A stretch of 15,776 bases of DNA from WHSY01 sp050700385 (GCA_050700385.1 JBOHGT010000099.1:1-15776), one strand, 5' to 3'; shown: positions 6,266 through 14,002, counted from the first letter of the stretch. Notes: a model not told the origin generated them from the letters alone. Translations and numbers: made by a program.

Positions 6266-6307
6266 GCGTGGCGCTGCCCCAAGGCTGCCATCGGGGCAGC
6301 GTCACGC
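6266..6307. terminator. strong intrinsic-type hairpin
   Basis: GCGTGGCGCTGCCCC (6266-6280) pairs with GGGGCAGCGTCACGC (6293-6307) around a 12-base loop; the single non-Watson-Crick position is a G-T wobble, and an outer A-T pair can be added. On the plus strand only TTT follows. It lies 12 bp after the secreted-protein stop and at the end of the minus-strand 33-codon ORF, so it may terminate both converging transcripts. Confidence 0.75.
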
Positions 6308-6403
6308 TTTGAGATCGGCTATCTCGACGTAGTTGCCGCCGCCACGGCTGCTTGTGACCCTGATGTGCGTGGTCGAGTTCTGCTCAGTCGGGTTTCCCGC
6401 CAC
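6302..6403 (-). CDS. very small ORF downstream of the XRE regulator
   Basis: GTG 6403 starts 4 bases after the stop codon of the XRE/helical-repeat gene on the same strand and encodes 33 residues, including THIRVTSSRGGGNYVEIADL, which reads like real protein. Its TGA falls inside the outer stem of the hairpin at 6266-6307, a natural end for a two-gene transcript. No Shine-Dalgarno sequence is clear (only GAG nearby), so translation would depend on coupling. The family is not recognised; it could also be the tail of a decayed gene. Confidence 0.4.
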   Translation of the reverse strand: MAGNPTEQNSTTHIRVTSSRGGGNYVEIADLKA

Positions 6404-6407
6404 GTTC

Positions 6408-7601
6408 TCAATAGCGCACCCCGGCCCAGCGGGCGAAGCCGGCGAGGCTGTCGCTGCGGCGGCGGTCGGTCTCGGCGAGCGTGGCGAGCGTCTCGTGCAC
6501 CTGCGGGTGGTAGCGCACCAGCTGCGGGGTCAGTTCCCGGGCTCTATATAGCTCGGCCAGCGCGCGGTCCCGGTCACCGTGCAGCAGCCACGCCCGGGCC
6601 AGATCCACGTGGTGGTGACCCAGCCGGCGGCGCGGAGTGTCGGGCGGCAGGGTGGTGGCCGCGTCGCGGCCCACGGCGGTGGTGCCGTCGGCCATCTCGA
6701 CCGCGGCGGCCACGGAGTGGATGTGCACGTTGGCTGCGCAGAACGCGGTGCCGTACAGGTCGGAGACGGGCGGCAGGTGCGAGGCGAGGTCGGCGGCCTC
6801 GGTGAGGTGCGCATCGGCGTTGCCCGCGCTGCCCTGCCGGGCGGCCACAATGGCGCTGTTCAGGTGCAGGATGCCGCGGATGGTGAACGTCTCCGGGCCC
6901 GCCGGCTGGTCGGCGATGGAGTCCTGGGCGCGGGCCACGACGCGGGTCGCCTCGGGATAGGCGCCGCGGTGCATCAGCGGCAGCCAGACCAGCCCGTCGG
7001 ATCGGGCCGCCAGCAGCGGGTCACCACCCTGGCGGGCCGCGGCGGCCGATCGCTCGGCGGCCTGCCCGGCCAGCGTCGACCCCAGCCGGTACAGGCAGAA
7101 CATGGCGTTGTTGTAGGCCTTGGCGAGCAGCCAGTGCGCCCGCTCCAGCGCGGCGCCGGGCGGGGCCGCCGCCGCGGCGGTGTGCAGATCGGCCAGCAGC
7201 ACGGGCAGCTGCCGCGACGAGGCGTCGTAGCGACACCGTCGAACCAGCTCGAAGACCTGGCTCTCGCGCTGCCCGAGCTCTGCTAGCGCGGCCGGCGGAC
7301 CGTCGTCGGCCAGCGCCGGGCCCGCCATCACGGCCGTCTCCAACTCCGCGATACCGGCGCGCTCGGCGCCGTAGCGGGGACTGGGCTGGTTGTAGAGGTC
7401 ATAGACCGTCACGCCCAGCGCCGGCGCCACAGCGGCGACGAACGCCGCGGTCGCGGGTGCACGGCCCTGCTCGACGGCCTTGACGAGCGACAGCGACACG
7501 TGCGCCTTATCGGCCAGCTGCTGCTGGGTGAGGTTGGGCTGCAGCTTGCGCATCGCGCGTACCCGCGCGCCGACACCGTCCAGCGGCGAGTCCTCGACCA
7601 T
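6408..7601 (-). CDS. XRE-family transcriptional regulator with C-terminal helical (TPR-like) domain
   Basis: A 397-residue protein from ATG 7601. The N-terminal HTH (about residues 8-62) contains NLTQQQLADKAHVSLSLVK and AVEQGRAPATAAF, the turn and recognition helix of Cro/CI-type domains, followed by VTVYDLYNQPSPRYG. The rest is Ala/Leu-rich helical hairpins (LERAHWLLAKAYNNAMFCLY, ARAWLLHGDRDRALAELYRA) typical of TPR-containing actinobacterial regulators, which often sense a peptide or small ligand through the repeats. Upstream in-frame GTG starts (to 7730) add low-complexity sequence and were rejected. AAGGA lies 11 bases before the ATG. The cysteine-cluster gene at 7868 is divergent, and direct repeats in the shared intergenic region may be an operator for autoregulation. 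The target genes are unknown. Confidence 0.85.
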   Translation of the reverse strand: MVEDSPLDGVGARVRAMRKLQPNLTQQQLADKAHVSLSLVKAVEQGRAPATAAFVAAVAPALGVTVYDLYNQPSPRYGAERAGIAELETAVMAGPALADDGPPAALAELGQRESQVFELVRRCRYDASSRQLPVLLADLHTAAAAAPPGAALERAHWLLAKAYNNAMFCLYRLGSTLAGQAAERSAAAARQGGDPLLAARSDGLVWLPLMHRGAYPEATRVVARAQDSIADQPAGPETFTIRGILHLNSAIVAARQGSAGNADAHLTEAADLASHLPPVSDLYGTAFCAANVHIHSVAAAVEMADGTTAVGRDAATTLPPDTPRRRLGHHHVDLARAWLLHGDRDRALAELYRARELTPQLVRYHPQVHETLATLAETDRRRSDSLAGFARWAGVRY

Positions 7602-7647
7602 GGGTGCTGAGTTCCTTGTCCGAGTTGGGGTCGGGTAGGGCACCTCC

Positions 7648-7653
7648 ACGTTA
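7648..7653 (-). promoter_or_regulatory. putative -10 of the XRE regulator gene
   Basis: The minus strand reads TAACGT, fitting TANNNT, about 46 bases before ATG 7601. A -35 at normal spacing would overlap the GTCCCTT repeats at 7669-7686, consistent with repression of this promoter by a protein bound there. Inferred from position only. Confidence 0.35.
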
Positions 7654-7668
7654 ACCCTGGCCGGGCTT

Positions 7669-7686
7669 GTCCCTTCCGAGTCCCTT
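7669..7686. promoter_or_regulatory. paired direct repeats GTCCCTT, candidate operator
   Basis: GTCCCTT occurs at 7669-7675 and again at 7680-7686, separated by CCGA. The period is 11 bp, about one helical turn, so two recognition helices would face the same side of the DNA. The repeats lie between the XRE regulator and the divergent cysteine-cluster gene, next to a possible -10. Confidence 0.4.
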
Positions 7687-7867
7687 GCCCGACCGGCTGC
7701 CCGGCATGGTGTCCAGCACGCAACCCGCACGCTGTCGGACCCGAACCGTGGCGGCGGTGGCGTGCCGGCCGGGGCTCTACCTCCTTGGTGCCCCGGCCGG
7801 TGTCCAGGTGATCACACCGCAAGCTGGGGGAAGGGGATGCCGTGTGCGGCGGTATGGAGTGCCGGAC

Positions 7868-8333
7868 GTGAGTGCCCAGCGTCGTCCTCGGGTCAACGGT
7901 GACTTGAGCTCGCGGGTTCAGCGAGATCCTGGCCGCGGAGGTCTTCGAGCGGCTGGCGCAGCTGGACGTCATCGCGGCCGGGGAGGCCCGGTCGGAGGCC
8001 GACGGGGAGCGGATCCGCAGGGACATGCGCCAGGCGATCGACATGTGGCGGCGGCGGTTGCTCGAGCAGCACTGTGCCGACGACGGCGGCCGCTGCCCGA
8101 GGTGTCGTAGCTGGTGGGGCCGGCGGCGCCGGTGGCCCTGCCCGGTGTGGAACGTGGCGCACGTCAGCCTGATGACCGATGACTCACCGGCGGCGCGCGG
8201 GCGACGGGCCGTAGATCGCGCCGACACGGCGGCGACCGCACCACTGTCATACCCCTTGCCCTCGAGGGACCCGGTCGCCATCAAGCCCCCGGACGAGCCT
8301 TTCCCTGGCTGCGACGTGAGGAGACGGCTGTGA
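7868..8333 (+). pseudogene. cysteine-cluster (possible zinc-binding) protein gene with a single-base frameshift
   Basis: GTG 7868 opens MSAQRRPRVNGDLSSR. At the GGG of 7914-7916 the reading moves frame and continues as a strongly protein-like stretch, FSEILAAEVFERLAQLDVIA, then a helical region, then HCADDGGRCPRCRSWWGRR with a C-x2-C knuckle and nearby Cys/His, and a Pro-rich tail to TGA 8331-8333. Deleting one G gives a continuous 154-residue protein. The second frame has no ATG or GTG before ATG 8025, which would lose the N-terminal helix, so a frameshift explains the data best. TGGAGT ends 7 bases before GTG 7868 as a weak leaderless -10. The gene is divergent from the XRE regulator. Function unknown; the cysteines suggest metal binding. 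Confidence 0.55.
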
Positions 8334-8437
8334 ACGCGAATGCACCCTGGCGGCCGAACCCGGTGCGCTGCTGTGCACTCCGTGCGTCGTCGAGGCGGCC
8401 GGTGAGCTCGCCGGGGTCGCCCCTGGAGACGGCGTGA
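8330..8437 (+). pseudogene. remnant of a small Cys-rich ORF translationally coupled to the preceding gene
   Basis: GTG 8330 overlaps the upstream TGA as GTGA and follows GAGGAG (8318-8323) at 6 bases, an excellent start signal. Its own frame soon reads poorly (Arg/Ser/Pro-rich) and stops at 8437. The neighbouring frame over the same bases gives a convincing protein, ECTLAAEPGALLCTPCVV followed by EAAGELAGVAPGDG, with CxxC-like spacing. One base missing just after the start codon would connect them. The original 3' end cannot be placed, because the second frame stays open into the next gene. Low confidence. Confidence 0.35.
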
Positions 8438-8562
8438 GCGTGCCCTACCTCCCACTTTGGGGTGCGCGATCGTGCCATCCCTCCGCCCGGGCCCGTTGTA
8501 CCTCACGCGGACCCGGCCGGGGGCCCATCAAGCAGCGTTTGTTCGACTCGGAGGGGCTTGTC

Positions 8563-8772
8563 ATGTCTGAGGTGTCACCGATCGAGGTACACGTGCGCCG
8601 GTGCGAGGGCGGCGGGTCTGCGGTGGAAATCCAGGAATGGGGACTGGTCGCCGACCAGTCCGAGGGCGCCACGGTGCAGGAGACGGCGCGGCAGCTGCTC
8701 GCTGACCACTTCGGGCTGCCGCCGTACATCGCGCGGCAGGTGCGGTTGCGCGTGACGGTGGATCCGCTATAA
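8563..8772 (+). CDS. small conserved-looking hypothetical protein
   Basis: A 69-residue protein from ATG 8563, preceded by GGAGGGG (8550-8556) at 6 bases. Segments such as VHVRRCEGGGSAVEIQEWGL and TVQETARQLLADHFGLPPYI suggest a small alpha/beta fold, an N-terminal beta region followed by a helix. There is no signal peptide, membrane helix or known motif. The frame is open upstream to 8320, but the strong ribosome binding site decides the start. It is the last gene of the small-gene cluster beginning at 7868. Function unknown. Confidence 0.6.
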   Translation: MSEVSPIEVHVRRCEGGGSAVEIQEWGLVADQSEGATVQETARQLLADHFGLPPYIARQVRLRVTVDPL

Positions 8773-8874
8773 CCCCCCGCTACCCGTTCGGCGCAGCGCG
8801 CTGCCGGCTCCGGCGGCATACGGTCGGATCGCCGGTGGCGGGAGGGATCGCGACCCGAACGAGTGGGAGGTCCT

Positions 8875-9663
8875 GTGGCGAAGACGGGTGACGTCCCACG
8901 GTCGGGTCAGCGCGCGCTCGAGGTCGCCGGACGGATCGGGTTCGGCGTCAACGCGGTACAGCACCTGCTCATCGGCATCGTGGCGCTGCAGATCGCCTGG
9001 AGCGGCGCCGGCGCGCAGGCCAGCCAGAGCGGGGCGCTCGCGACGGTGGCCGCGCAGCCGTTCGGCCGCACCCTGCTCTGGCTGTTCGTGGCCGGCTTCG
9101 CGGGTCTCGCGGTGGTGCACCTCGCCCGGGCGGTGGGGGCGCGGGGGCACGACGCGGCCTCCGACCGCGCCAATGCCGGCGCGCTGACCGTTTACTACGT
9201 GGCGCTGGCCGTGCTGGCGCAGCAGTACGCGCAGGGCTCCGGGGGCGGCGGGTCGAGCAAGGACGTCACGGCGGGTGCGCTGGGCCTGCCCGGCGGGCAG
9301 TTGCTCGTCGGCGCGGTCGGCCTGGTGATCGTCGGGATCGGCGGCTACCACGTCTGGAAGGGGGTCACGAAAGGCTTCTCCGACGAGCTCGACTTCCGGG
9401 ATCTTGCTGGGCGCAGCGGTACCGTCCTCGAGCGCGTCGCCCTGTTCGGCTACGTCACGAAGGGCCTCGCGCTGGTGCTGGTCGGGGTGCTGGTGGTGAT
9501 CGGCGCGGTGTGGTTCGACCCGAACGCCGCGGGCGGGCTCGACACCGCACTGCGCACCCTGGCAGGCCAGCCGTTCGGCCCATGGCTGCTCTCGGTCGTC
9601 GCGCTCGGCTTGATCGCTTTCGCCGGCTACCTCGTCGTGCGCGCCCGCCGCGGCAAGGTCTGA
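8875..9663 (+). CDS. DUF1206 integral membrane protein
   Basis: A 262-residue protein with six hydrophobic segments in three pairs (about 21-42, 66-86, 103-119, 141-160, 188-212, 236-256), the hallmark of the actinobacterial DUF1206 family. Each pair carries a similar pattern, seen as GFGVNAVQHLLIGI and GYVTKGLALVLVGV at the start of pairs one and three, and repeats of QPFG (61-64, 232-235). The biochemical role of the family is unknown. GTG 8875 is preferred because GGGAGG (8865-8870) precedes it closely; the in-frame GTG 8863 overlaps that signal. A short C-terminal basic tail (RARRGKV) implies that end is cytoplasmic. Confidence 0.85.
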   Translation: MAKTGDVPRSGQRALEVAGRIGFGVNAVQHLLIGIVALQIAWSGAGAQASQSGALATVAAQPFGRTLLWLFVAGFAGLAVVHLARAVGARGHDAASDRANAGALTVYYVALAVLAQQYAQGSGGGGSSKDVTAGALGLPGGQLLVGAVGLVIVGIGGYHVWKGVTKGFSDELDFRDLAGRSGTVLERVALFGYVTKGLALVLVGVLVVIGAVWFDPNAAGGLDTALRTLAGQPFGPWLLSVVALGLIAFAGYLVVRARRGKV

Positions 9664-9681
9664 CCGGGCATGATGAGGCGC

Positions 9682-10056
9682 ATGGAACGCGACCCGCTCG
9701 AGCGGCTGCGCGCGCTCTGCCTGGCGCTGCCGGAGACGACCGAGCGGCTGTCCCACGGCGAGCCGACCTTCTTCGTGCGCGACCGCAAGGTCTTCGTCAC
9801 CTACGCCGACCACCATCACGACGACCGGCTCGGCTTCTGGTGCCATGCCCCGGCCGGCGCGCAGCAGGCACTCGTGGCGGCCGACCCCGAACGGTTCTTC
9901 GTCCCTCCCTACGTCGGGCACCGCGGCTGGGTCGGCGTGCGGCTGGACATCGGGAGCGTGGACTGGCAGGAGATCGCGGAGCTCGTCGAGGACGCCTACC
10001 GGATGGTCGCACCGAAGACGCTGCTTGCCGAGCTCGACGCCCGCCGCCCCGGGTAG
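9682..10056 (+). CDS. MmcQ/YjbR family protein
   Basis: A 124-residue protein with the family pattern: PLERLRALCLALPETTE at the N-terminus, HGEPTFFVRDRKVFVTYAD, then RFFVPPYVGHRGWVGVRLD and a C-terminal helix ending APKTLLAEL. MmcQ/YjbR proteins adopt a double-wing-like fold proposed to bind DNA; no in vivo role is established. ATG 9682 is chosen because GAGG lies just upstream and homologues begin at this point; ATG 9670 or 9673 would add three or four residues. The gene starts 18 bp after the DUF1206 stop and may share its transcript. Confidence 0.82.
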   Translation: MERDPLERLRALCLALPETTERLSHGEPTFFVRDRKVFVTYADHHHDDRLGFWCHAPAGAQQALVAADPERFFVPPYVGHRGWVGVRLDIGSVDWQEIAELVEDAYRMVAPKTLLAELDARRPG

Positions 10057-10083
10057 GCGCGAATGCGCGGCGAGGCGAGCAGC

Positions 10084-10104
10084 CGCCCGCGCAGTCGGCG
10101 GGCG
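10084..10104 (+). terminator. candidate GC-rich hairpin after the YjbR gene
   Basis: CGCCCGC (10084-10090) and GCGGGCG (10098-10104) form a 7-bp perfect stem with a 7-base loop, 28 bp after the MmcQ/YjbR stop and before the sugar transporter promoter region. There is no T tract, which is common in high-GC actinobacteria, so termination is inferred. Confidence 0.4.
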
Positions 10105-10115
10105 CGGCGCCCCGC

Positions 10116-10121
10116 TACGCT
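10116..10121 (+). promoter_or_regulatory. putative -10 for the sugar ABC operon
   Basis: TACGCT matches TANNNT and is identical to the hexamer before the GPP34 gene. It would give a leader of about 65 bases containing a GGATG-N5-CATCC inverted repeat (10154-10158, 10164-10168) that could be an operator. No -35 is clear. Confidence 0.35.
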
Positions 10122-10191
10122 TCCGCACCGCCGGAACCCCGGGAGATTTACCAGGATGGGGGACATCCGGCGGCCCGATCGGAGGTGAGCC

Positions 10192-11772
10192 GTGGCCGAC
10201 GCGCCGCTCGTCGCGATGACGGGTATCGCCAAGCGCTACGGCGGCGTCCAGGCATGCCGGGACATCGACCTCACCGTGCAGCCCGGCGAGGTGCATGCGC
10301 TGCTCGGCGAGAACGGGGCAGGCAAGTCGACCCTGATGCGCATCCTCTCCGGCGATGTGGTCGACTACGAGGGCCGGATCGAGATCGCCGGGGAGCCGCG
10401 GCGCTTCTCCGGTCCGGCCGACTCCCAGGCCTTCGGGATCGCGATGATCCACCAGGAGCTGGACCTGGTTCCCGCCCTGTCGGTCGCCGACAACGTCTTC
10501 CTCGGCCGCGAGCTGCGCCGGGCGGGCCGGCTGGACCGCCGCGCCATGCTGGAGCAGACCCGGGGTCTGCTCGACCGCATCGGCATCGCGCTCGACCCGG
10601 CCCGCCCGGTGGAGCAGCTGCGTACCGGTGAGCAGCAGCTCGTCGGCATCGCCAAGGCGCTCTCGCTCGACGCCCGTGTCCTGATCATGGACGAGCCGAC
10701 GTCCGCGCTGTCGAGCTCCGAGGTCGACCGGCTCTTCGACGTCACGCGGGAGTTGCGCCGCGACGGCGTCGGCATCGTGTACATCTCGCACCGCATGGAC
10801 GAGATCGCCCGCATCGCCGACCGTGCCACCGTGCTGCGCAACGGCGAGGTGGTCGCCACCTTCGACCCCCGCACCATGACCACCTCGCAGGTCGTCGAGG
10901 CCATGGTCGGCCGGCCGGTGCAGCAGGTGTTCAGCACCCCCGACACCCAGACCGGCGAGGAGCTGCTGCGCGTCGAGGACCTGGCGCTGCGCCCGCGACG
11001 GGGTACGCCGGGCCGCCGGGACCCCGACGGCATCTCGGTCACGGTGCGCGCCGGCGAGATCGTCGGGCTGGCGGGGCTGCTTGGCTCGGGGCGCACCGAG
11101 CTGCTCGAGACGCTCTACGGGGTCGGCTCGCCGGGAGCGACCAGCGGCCGGATCCTGCTCGGCGGCAGCGAGATCGCCCCCCGCAGTGCCCGGCACGCGC
11201 TACGCCACGGGCTCGCCTTCGTGCCCGAGGATCGCCGGGTCGCCGGGCTGGTGCTGTTCCACTCCGTGCTGGCCAACACCGTCGTCTCGAGCCTGGCCTC
11301 GGTCGGCCGGTTCGGCATCGTCTCGGCCCGCCGGGAGCGCCGCGCCGCGCGGGACACGGCGGCGCGGCTGGGCATCAAGGCCGCCGCGGTCACCGACGCG
11401 GTGGGCAACCTGTCGGGCGGCAACCAGCAGAAGGTCGTGCTCGGCAGGGTGCTGCGCACGCAGCCCCGGGTGCTGCTGCTCGACGAGCCCACCCGGGGGG
11501 TGGACGTCGGCGCCAAGGCCGAGATCTACGAGCTGCTCGGCGAGCTCGCCGAGCAGGGTCTCGGCGTGCTGCTGGCATCCTCCGAGCTGCCCGAGCTGAT
11601 CGGCATCTGTGACCGGGTGGTGGTGCTGCGCCACGGGCGCAGCGTGGCCGAGCTCGACACCGATACCGCCAGCGAGGCCGAGCTGCTCGCCGCCGCCATG
11701 GGGGAGCAGTCCGTCGGCGCCACACCGGGACGGGTCGCATCGGGAGGGGTCGCACCGGGAGGGGCCTCGTGA
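10192..11772 (+). CDS. CUT2-type sugar ABC transporter ATP-binding protein (RbsA/MglA/XylG family)
   Basis: A 526-residue cytoplasmic protein with two fused nucleotide-binding domains that powers monosaccharide import. NBD1 has Walker A GENGAGKST (39-47), a degenerate signature RTGEQQ (about 144-149), Walker B VLIMDEP (163-169) and the switch histidine in YISHRMDE (H200). NBD2 has the usual degenerate P-loop GLLGSGRTE (295-303), a canonical signature LSGGNQQK (407-414) and Walker B VLLLDEP (427-433). One good and one degenerate site is normal for this family. GTG 10192 follows a near-perfect GGAGGTGA (10181-10188). The stop overlaps the permease start by 4 bp, so the two are coupled. The last residues (GRVASGGVAPGGAS) come from a short imperfect DNA repeat. 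The substrate cannot be read from this subunit. Confidence 0.93.
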   Translation: MADAPLVAMTGIAKRYGGVQACRDIDLTVQPGEVHALLGENGAGKSTLMRILSGDVVDYEGRIEIAGEPRRFSGPADSQAFGIAMIHQELDLVPALSVADNVFLGRELRRAGRLDRRAMLEQTRGLLDRIGIALDPARPVEQLRTGEQQLVGIAKALSLDARVLIMDEPTSALSSSEVDRLFDVTRELRRDGVGIVYISHRMDEIARIADRATVLRNGEVVATFDPRTMTTSQVVEAMVGRPVQQVFSTPDTQTGEELLRVEDLALRPRRGTPGRRDPDGISVTVRAGEIVGLAGLLGSGRTELLETLYGVGSPGATSGRILLGGSEIAPRSARHALRHGLAFVPEDRRVAGLVLFHSVLANTVVSSLASVGRFGIVSARRERRAARDTAARLGIKAAAVTDAVGNLSGGNQQKVVLGRVLRTQPRVLLLDEPTRGVDVGAKAEIYELLGELAEQGLGVLLASSELPELIGICDRVVVLRHGRSVAELDTDTASEAELLAAAMGEQSVGATPGRVASGGVAPGGAS

Positions 11773-12803
11773 CGGGCACTGCCACCCGGGCACCCGAGCG
11801 TGATCCCGGTCCCGCGCCGCAACGCCGCTCGCCGCTGGCCTGGCTCGCCCGGTTCCAGAGCGTGCTGGGCCTCGTCGTCGTCTTCGCCGGTGCGATCGCG
11901 TTCTCCCCGATGCGCGACGGGGAGGTCATCTTCCTGTCCGGGGAGAACCTCACCAACACCGTCCGCGCGGTCTCCGAGATCGGGATCATCGCGGTCGGCA
12001 TGACGCTGGTGATCCTGGTCGGCGGCATCGACCTGTCGGTGGGCTCGGTGCTCTCGCTGGCTGCAGTGGGCTCGGCGGTGCTGCTGGTCGAGGACAGCGT
12101 GCCGCTGCTGCCCGCCGTGCTGCTGGTGCTGCTGATCGGACTGGTCTTCGGCGCCCTGCAGGGCGCCGCCAGCACGCTGCTGGGCATCCAGGCGTTCATC
12201 GTCACCCTGGCCGGGCTGTCGATCGCCCGCGGGCTGGCCCGGATCTGGGCCGGCGGTCAGGCCGTCCCGATCGCCTACGGCGACGGCCCGGGCGAGGCGC
12301 CGGTCGCGTTCTCGCTGCTCGGCGAGCGCACCTTCAACGGCGTCGTCCCGATCCCCGCGCTGATCTTCATCGTGGTGGCGGGTGGCGCGATCGCGTTCCT
12401 GCGGATCAGCGCGTTCTCGCGGCACGTCTACGCGATCGGCGGCAACGAGAAGGCCGCCCGGCTCTCCGGTGTCCCGGTGGCCCGGGTGAAGATCACGGTA
12501 TTCGCGGTGTGCGGGTTGCTCGCCGCACTGGCCGGCATCGTGCACGCCGGCCAGCTCAACCAGGGCAGCCCGAACGACGGCATCGGCTACGAGCTCGACG
12601 TGATCGCCGCGGTGGTCATCGGCGGTACGGCGCTGTCGGGTGGCCGGGGGACGGTGCTGGGCACCGTCGCCGGCGCGCTGCTGCTCGGCGTGCTCAACAA
12701 CATCTTGGCGCTCAACAGCGTCGACCCCAACGTCCAGCTCGTTATCAAGGGACTGGTCATCGTCGCGGCGGCCGCGGTGGCGCGGTTCGCCCCCAGGTCG
12801 TAG
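11769..12803 (+). CDS. CUT2-type sugar ABC transporter permease (RbsC family)
   Basis: A 344-residue inner-membrane protein with about nine to ten hydrophobic segments after a 25-residue charged, proline-rich N-terminus. The family motif GGIDLSVGS follows the helix IIAVGMTLVILV, and the conserved cytoplasmic loop YAIGGNEKAARLSGV is present, followed by GTALSGGRGTVLGTVAGALL and NVQLVIKGLVIVAAAAVARF. GTG 11769 overlaps the upstream TGA (GTGA). The two permease copies needed per transporter are formed by dimerisation, since only one permease gene is present. The length is normal for the family. Confidence 0.93.
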   Translation: MTGTATRAPERDPGPAPQRRSPLAWLARFQSVLGLVVVFAGAIAFSPMRDGEVIFLSGENLTNTVRAVSEIGIIAVGMTLVILVGGIDLSVGSVLSLAAVGSAVLLVEDSVPLLPAVLLVLLIGLVFGALQGAASTLLGIQAFIVTLAGLSIARGLARIWAGGQAVPIAYGDGPGEAPVAFSLLGERTFNGVVPIPALIFIVVAGGAIAFLRISAFSRHVYAIGGNEKAARLSGVPVARVKITVFAVCGLLAALAGIVHAGQLNQGSPNDGIGYELDVIAAVVIGGTALSGGRGTVLGTVAGALLLGVLNNILALNSVDPNVQLVIKGLVIVAAAAVARFAPRS

Positions 12804-12840
12804 ACCCCGACTGCACCCCCGACAGTAAAGGACACCCGCC

Positions 12841-13851
12841 ATGCACCGCTCCGTCCCTATCGTCGCCGCCATCCTGGCCGCCGGCGCGCTCGCCGCGTCC
12901 GGCTGCGGAACGACCAGCGAGAACCAGGGAGGCGGCGGTGACGGCCAGGCCGCCGCGGGCGCCTGCAAGGGGCCGGGCGAGGACTACGTGATCGGGATGA
13001 GCCAGGCCAACCTCGCCGAGCCCTACCGGGAGCGGATGGACGACGACATCCGCACCGCGGCGGCGAAGGTACCGCAGTTCAGCGTCGAGTTCGCCGACGC
13101 CGCGCAGGACAACTCCAAGCAGATCGCCGACGTGGAGAACTTCCTCACCAAGCAGGTCGACCTGCTCATCATCAGCCCGAACGAGGCCGCCCCGCTGACG
13201 TCGGTGGTGGCCAAGGCATACAACCAGGGCGTCCCGGTGATCGTGCTGGACCGCAAGGTCAACGGTGATGCCTACAGCACCTTCATCGGCGCGGACAACG
13301 TCGAGATCGGCCGCAAGGCCGGCGAGTACGTGGCACAGACCCTGCTGCCGCAGGGCGGCAAGGTCGTCGAGATCCGCGGGCTGCCCGGGTCCACCCCGGC
13401 GCAGGAGCGCGGCGACGGGTTCCGCCAGGGCATCGAGGGCTCGCAGGTGGAGATCATCGCCAGCCAGGCCGCCGACTGGCTGCGGGAGAAGGGCCGCGAG
13501 CAGATGGACGCGATCTTGAAGTCCCAGCCGCAGTTCGACGTGCTCTACTCGCACAACGACCCGATGGCAGAGGGTGCCTACCTCGCCGCCGAGGAGGCCG
13601 GCCGGGCGCAGGGCATGAGGTTCCTCGGCATCGACGCGCTGCCGATCCCGTCCGGCGGCATCAAGGCCGTCGAGCAGGGCCGGCTGTCGGCGACCTTCGT
13701 TTACCCCACCGGCGGGCCGGAAGCCGTCGAGGCGGCCGAGAAGCTGCTGATCACCTGCCAGGACGTGCCCAAGACCCAGACGCTGCAGACCGAGCTGATC
13801 ACCCAGCAGAACGCCGCGGAGGTCTACAGTCGCGAGAACCCCCAGGGCTGA
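12841..13851 (+). CDS. sugar ABC transporter substrate-binding lipoprotein (periplasmic-binding-protein-like family 1 type)
   Basis: A 336-residue extracytoplasmic binding protein. A type II signal (MHRSVPIVAAILAAGALAAS) ends in a lipobox with lipidated Cys22, then a Gly/Ser/Asn linker. The mature fold matches the ribose-binding type: YVIGMSQANLAEPYRERMDD, NFLTKQVDLLIISPNEAAPL, GVPVIVLDRKV, then a second lobe with GGKVVEIRGLPGS and YSHNDPMAEGAYLAAEEAG. LIISP, VIVLDRK and HNDPMA are the positions where this family contacts furanose or pyranose sugars. AAAGGA lies 9 bases before ATG 12841, and the gene starts 37 bp after the permease. Being third after ATPase and permease, it completes the importer. 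The sugar is unknown; the downstream GH172 gene suggests a pentofuranose or fructofuranose. Confidence 0.92.
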   Translation: MHRSVPIVAAILAAGALAASGCGTTSENQGGGGDGQAAAGACKGPGEDYVIGMSQANLAEPYRERMDDDIRTAAAKVPQFSVEFADAAQDNSKQIADVENFLTKQVDLLIISPNEAAPLTSVVAKAYNQGVPVIVLDRKVNGDAYSTFIGADNVEIGRKAGEYVAQTLLPQGGKVVEIRGLPGSTPAQERGDGFRQGIEGSQVEIIASQAADWLREKGREQMDAILKSQPQFDVLYSHNDPMAEGAYLAAEEAGRAQGMRFLGIDALPIPSGGIKAVEQGRLSATFVYPTGGPEAVEAAEKLLITCQDVPKTQTLQTELITQQNAAEVYSRENPQG

Positions 13852-13950
13852 TCGACGCCGGACGCCGTGTTGGGGTGGACGGAGTGAATCACCCTGGCGC
13901 GCCGGGACGGGGTCTTCCGCCCGATACGTCCCGATGACTACAGTAGGCAG

Positions 13951-13977
13951 CACGTTGTACACGTTCTGGTAACACGT
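13951..13977 (+). promoter_or_regulatory. ACGT-repeat cluster upstream of the glycoside hydrolase gene
   Basis: The 151-bp gap between the binding-protein gene and GTG 14003 holds three ACGT cores at 13952, 13961 and 13974. The first two lie in direct repeats ACGTT at 9-bp spacing and the third in AACACGT. The stretch is AT-rich for this genome and could be a regulator site or promoter. No sugar-responsive regulator gene is present in the window. Confidence 0.3.
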
Positions 13978-14002
13978 CCTTACCTTGATGAGGGGAATAC
14001 CT

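Noticed and set aside
8767..11196. Long minus-strand ORF of 809 codons
   Set aside because: It lies antisense to four recognisable genes (DUF1206, YjbR, sugar ATPase) and has shadow composition (Asp/His/Arg/Gln-rich without domains), common in high-GC DNA.
11526..12968. Minus-strand ORF of 480 codons, His/Gln/Arg/Asp-rich
   Set aside because: It is antisense to the transporter permease and adjacent genes, whose identity is certain.
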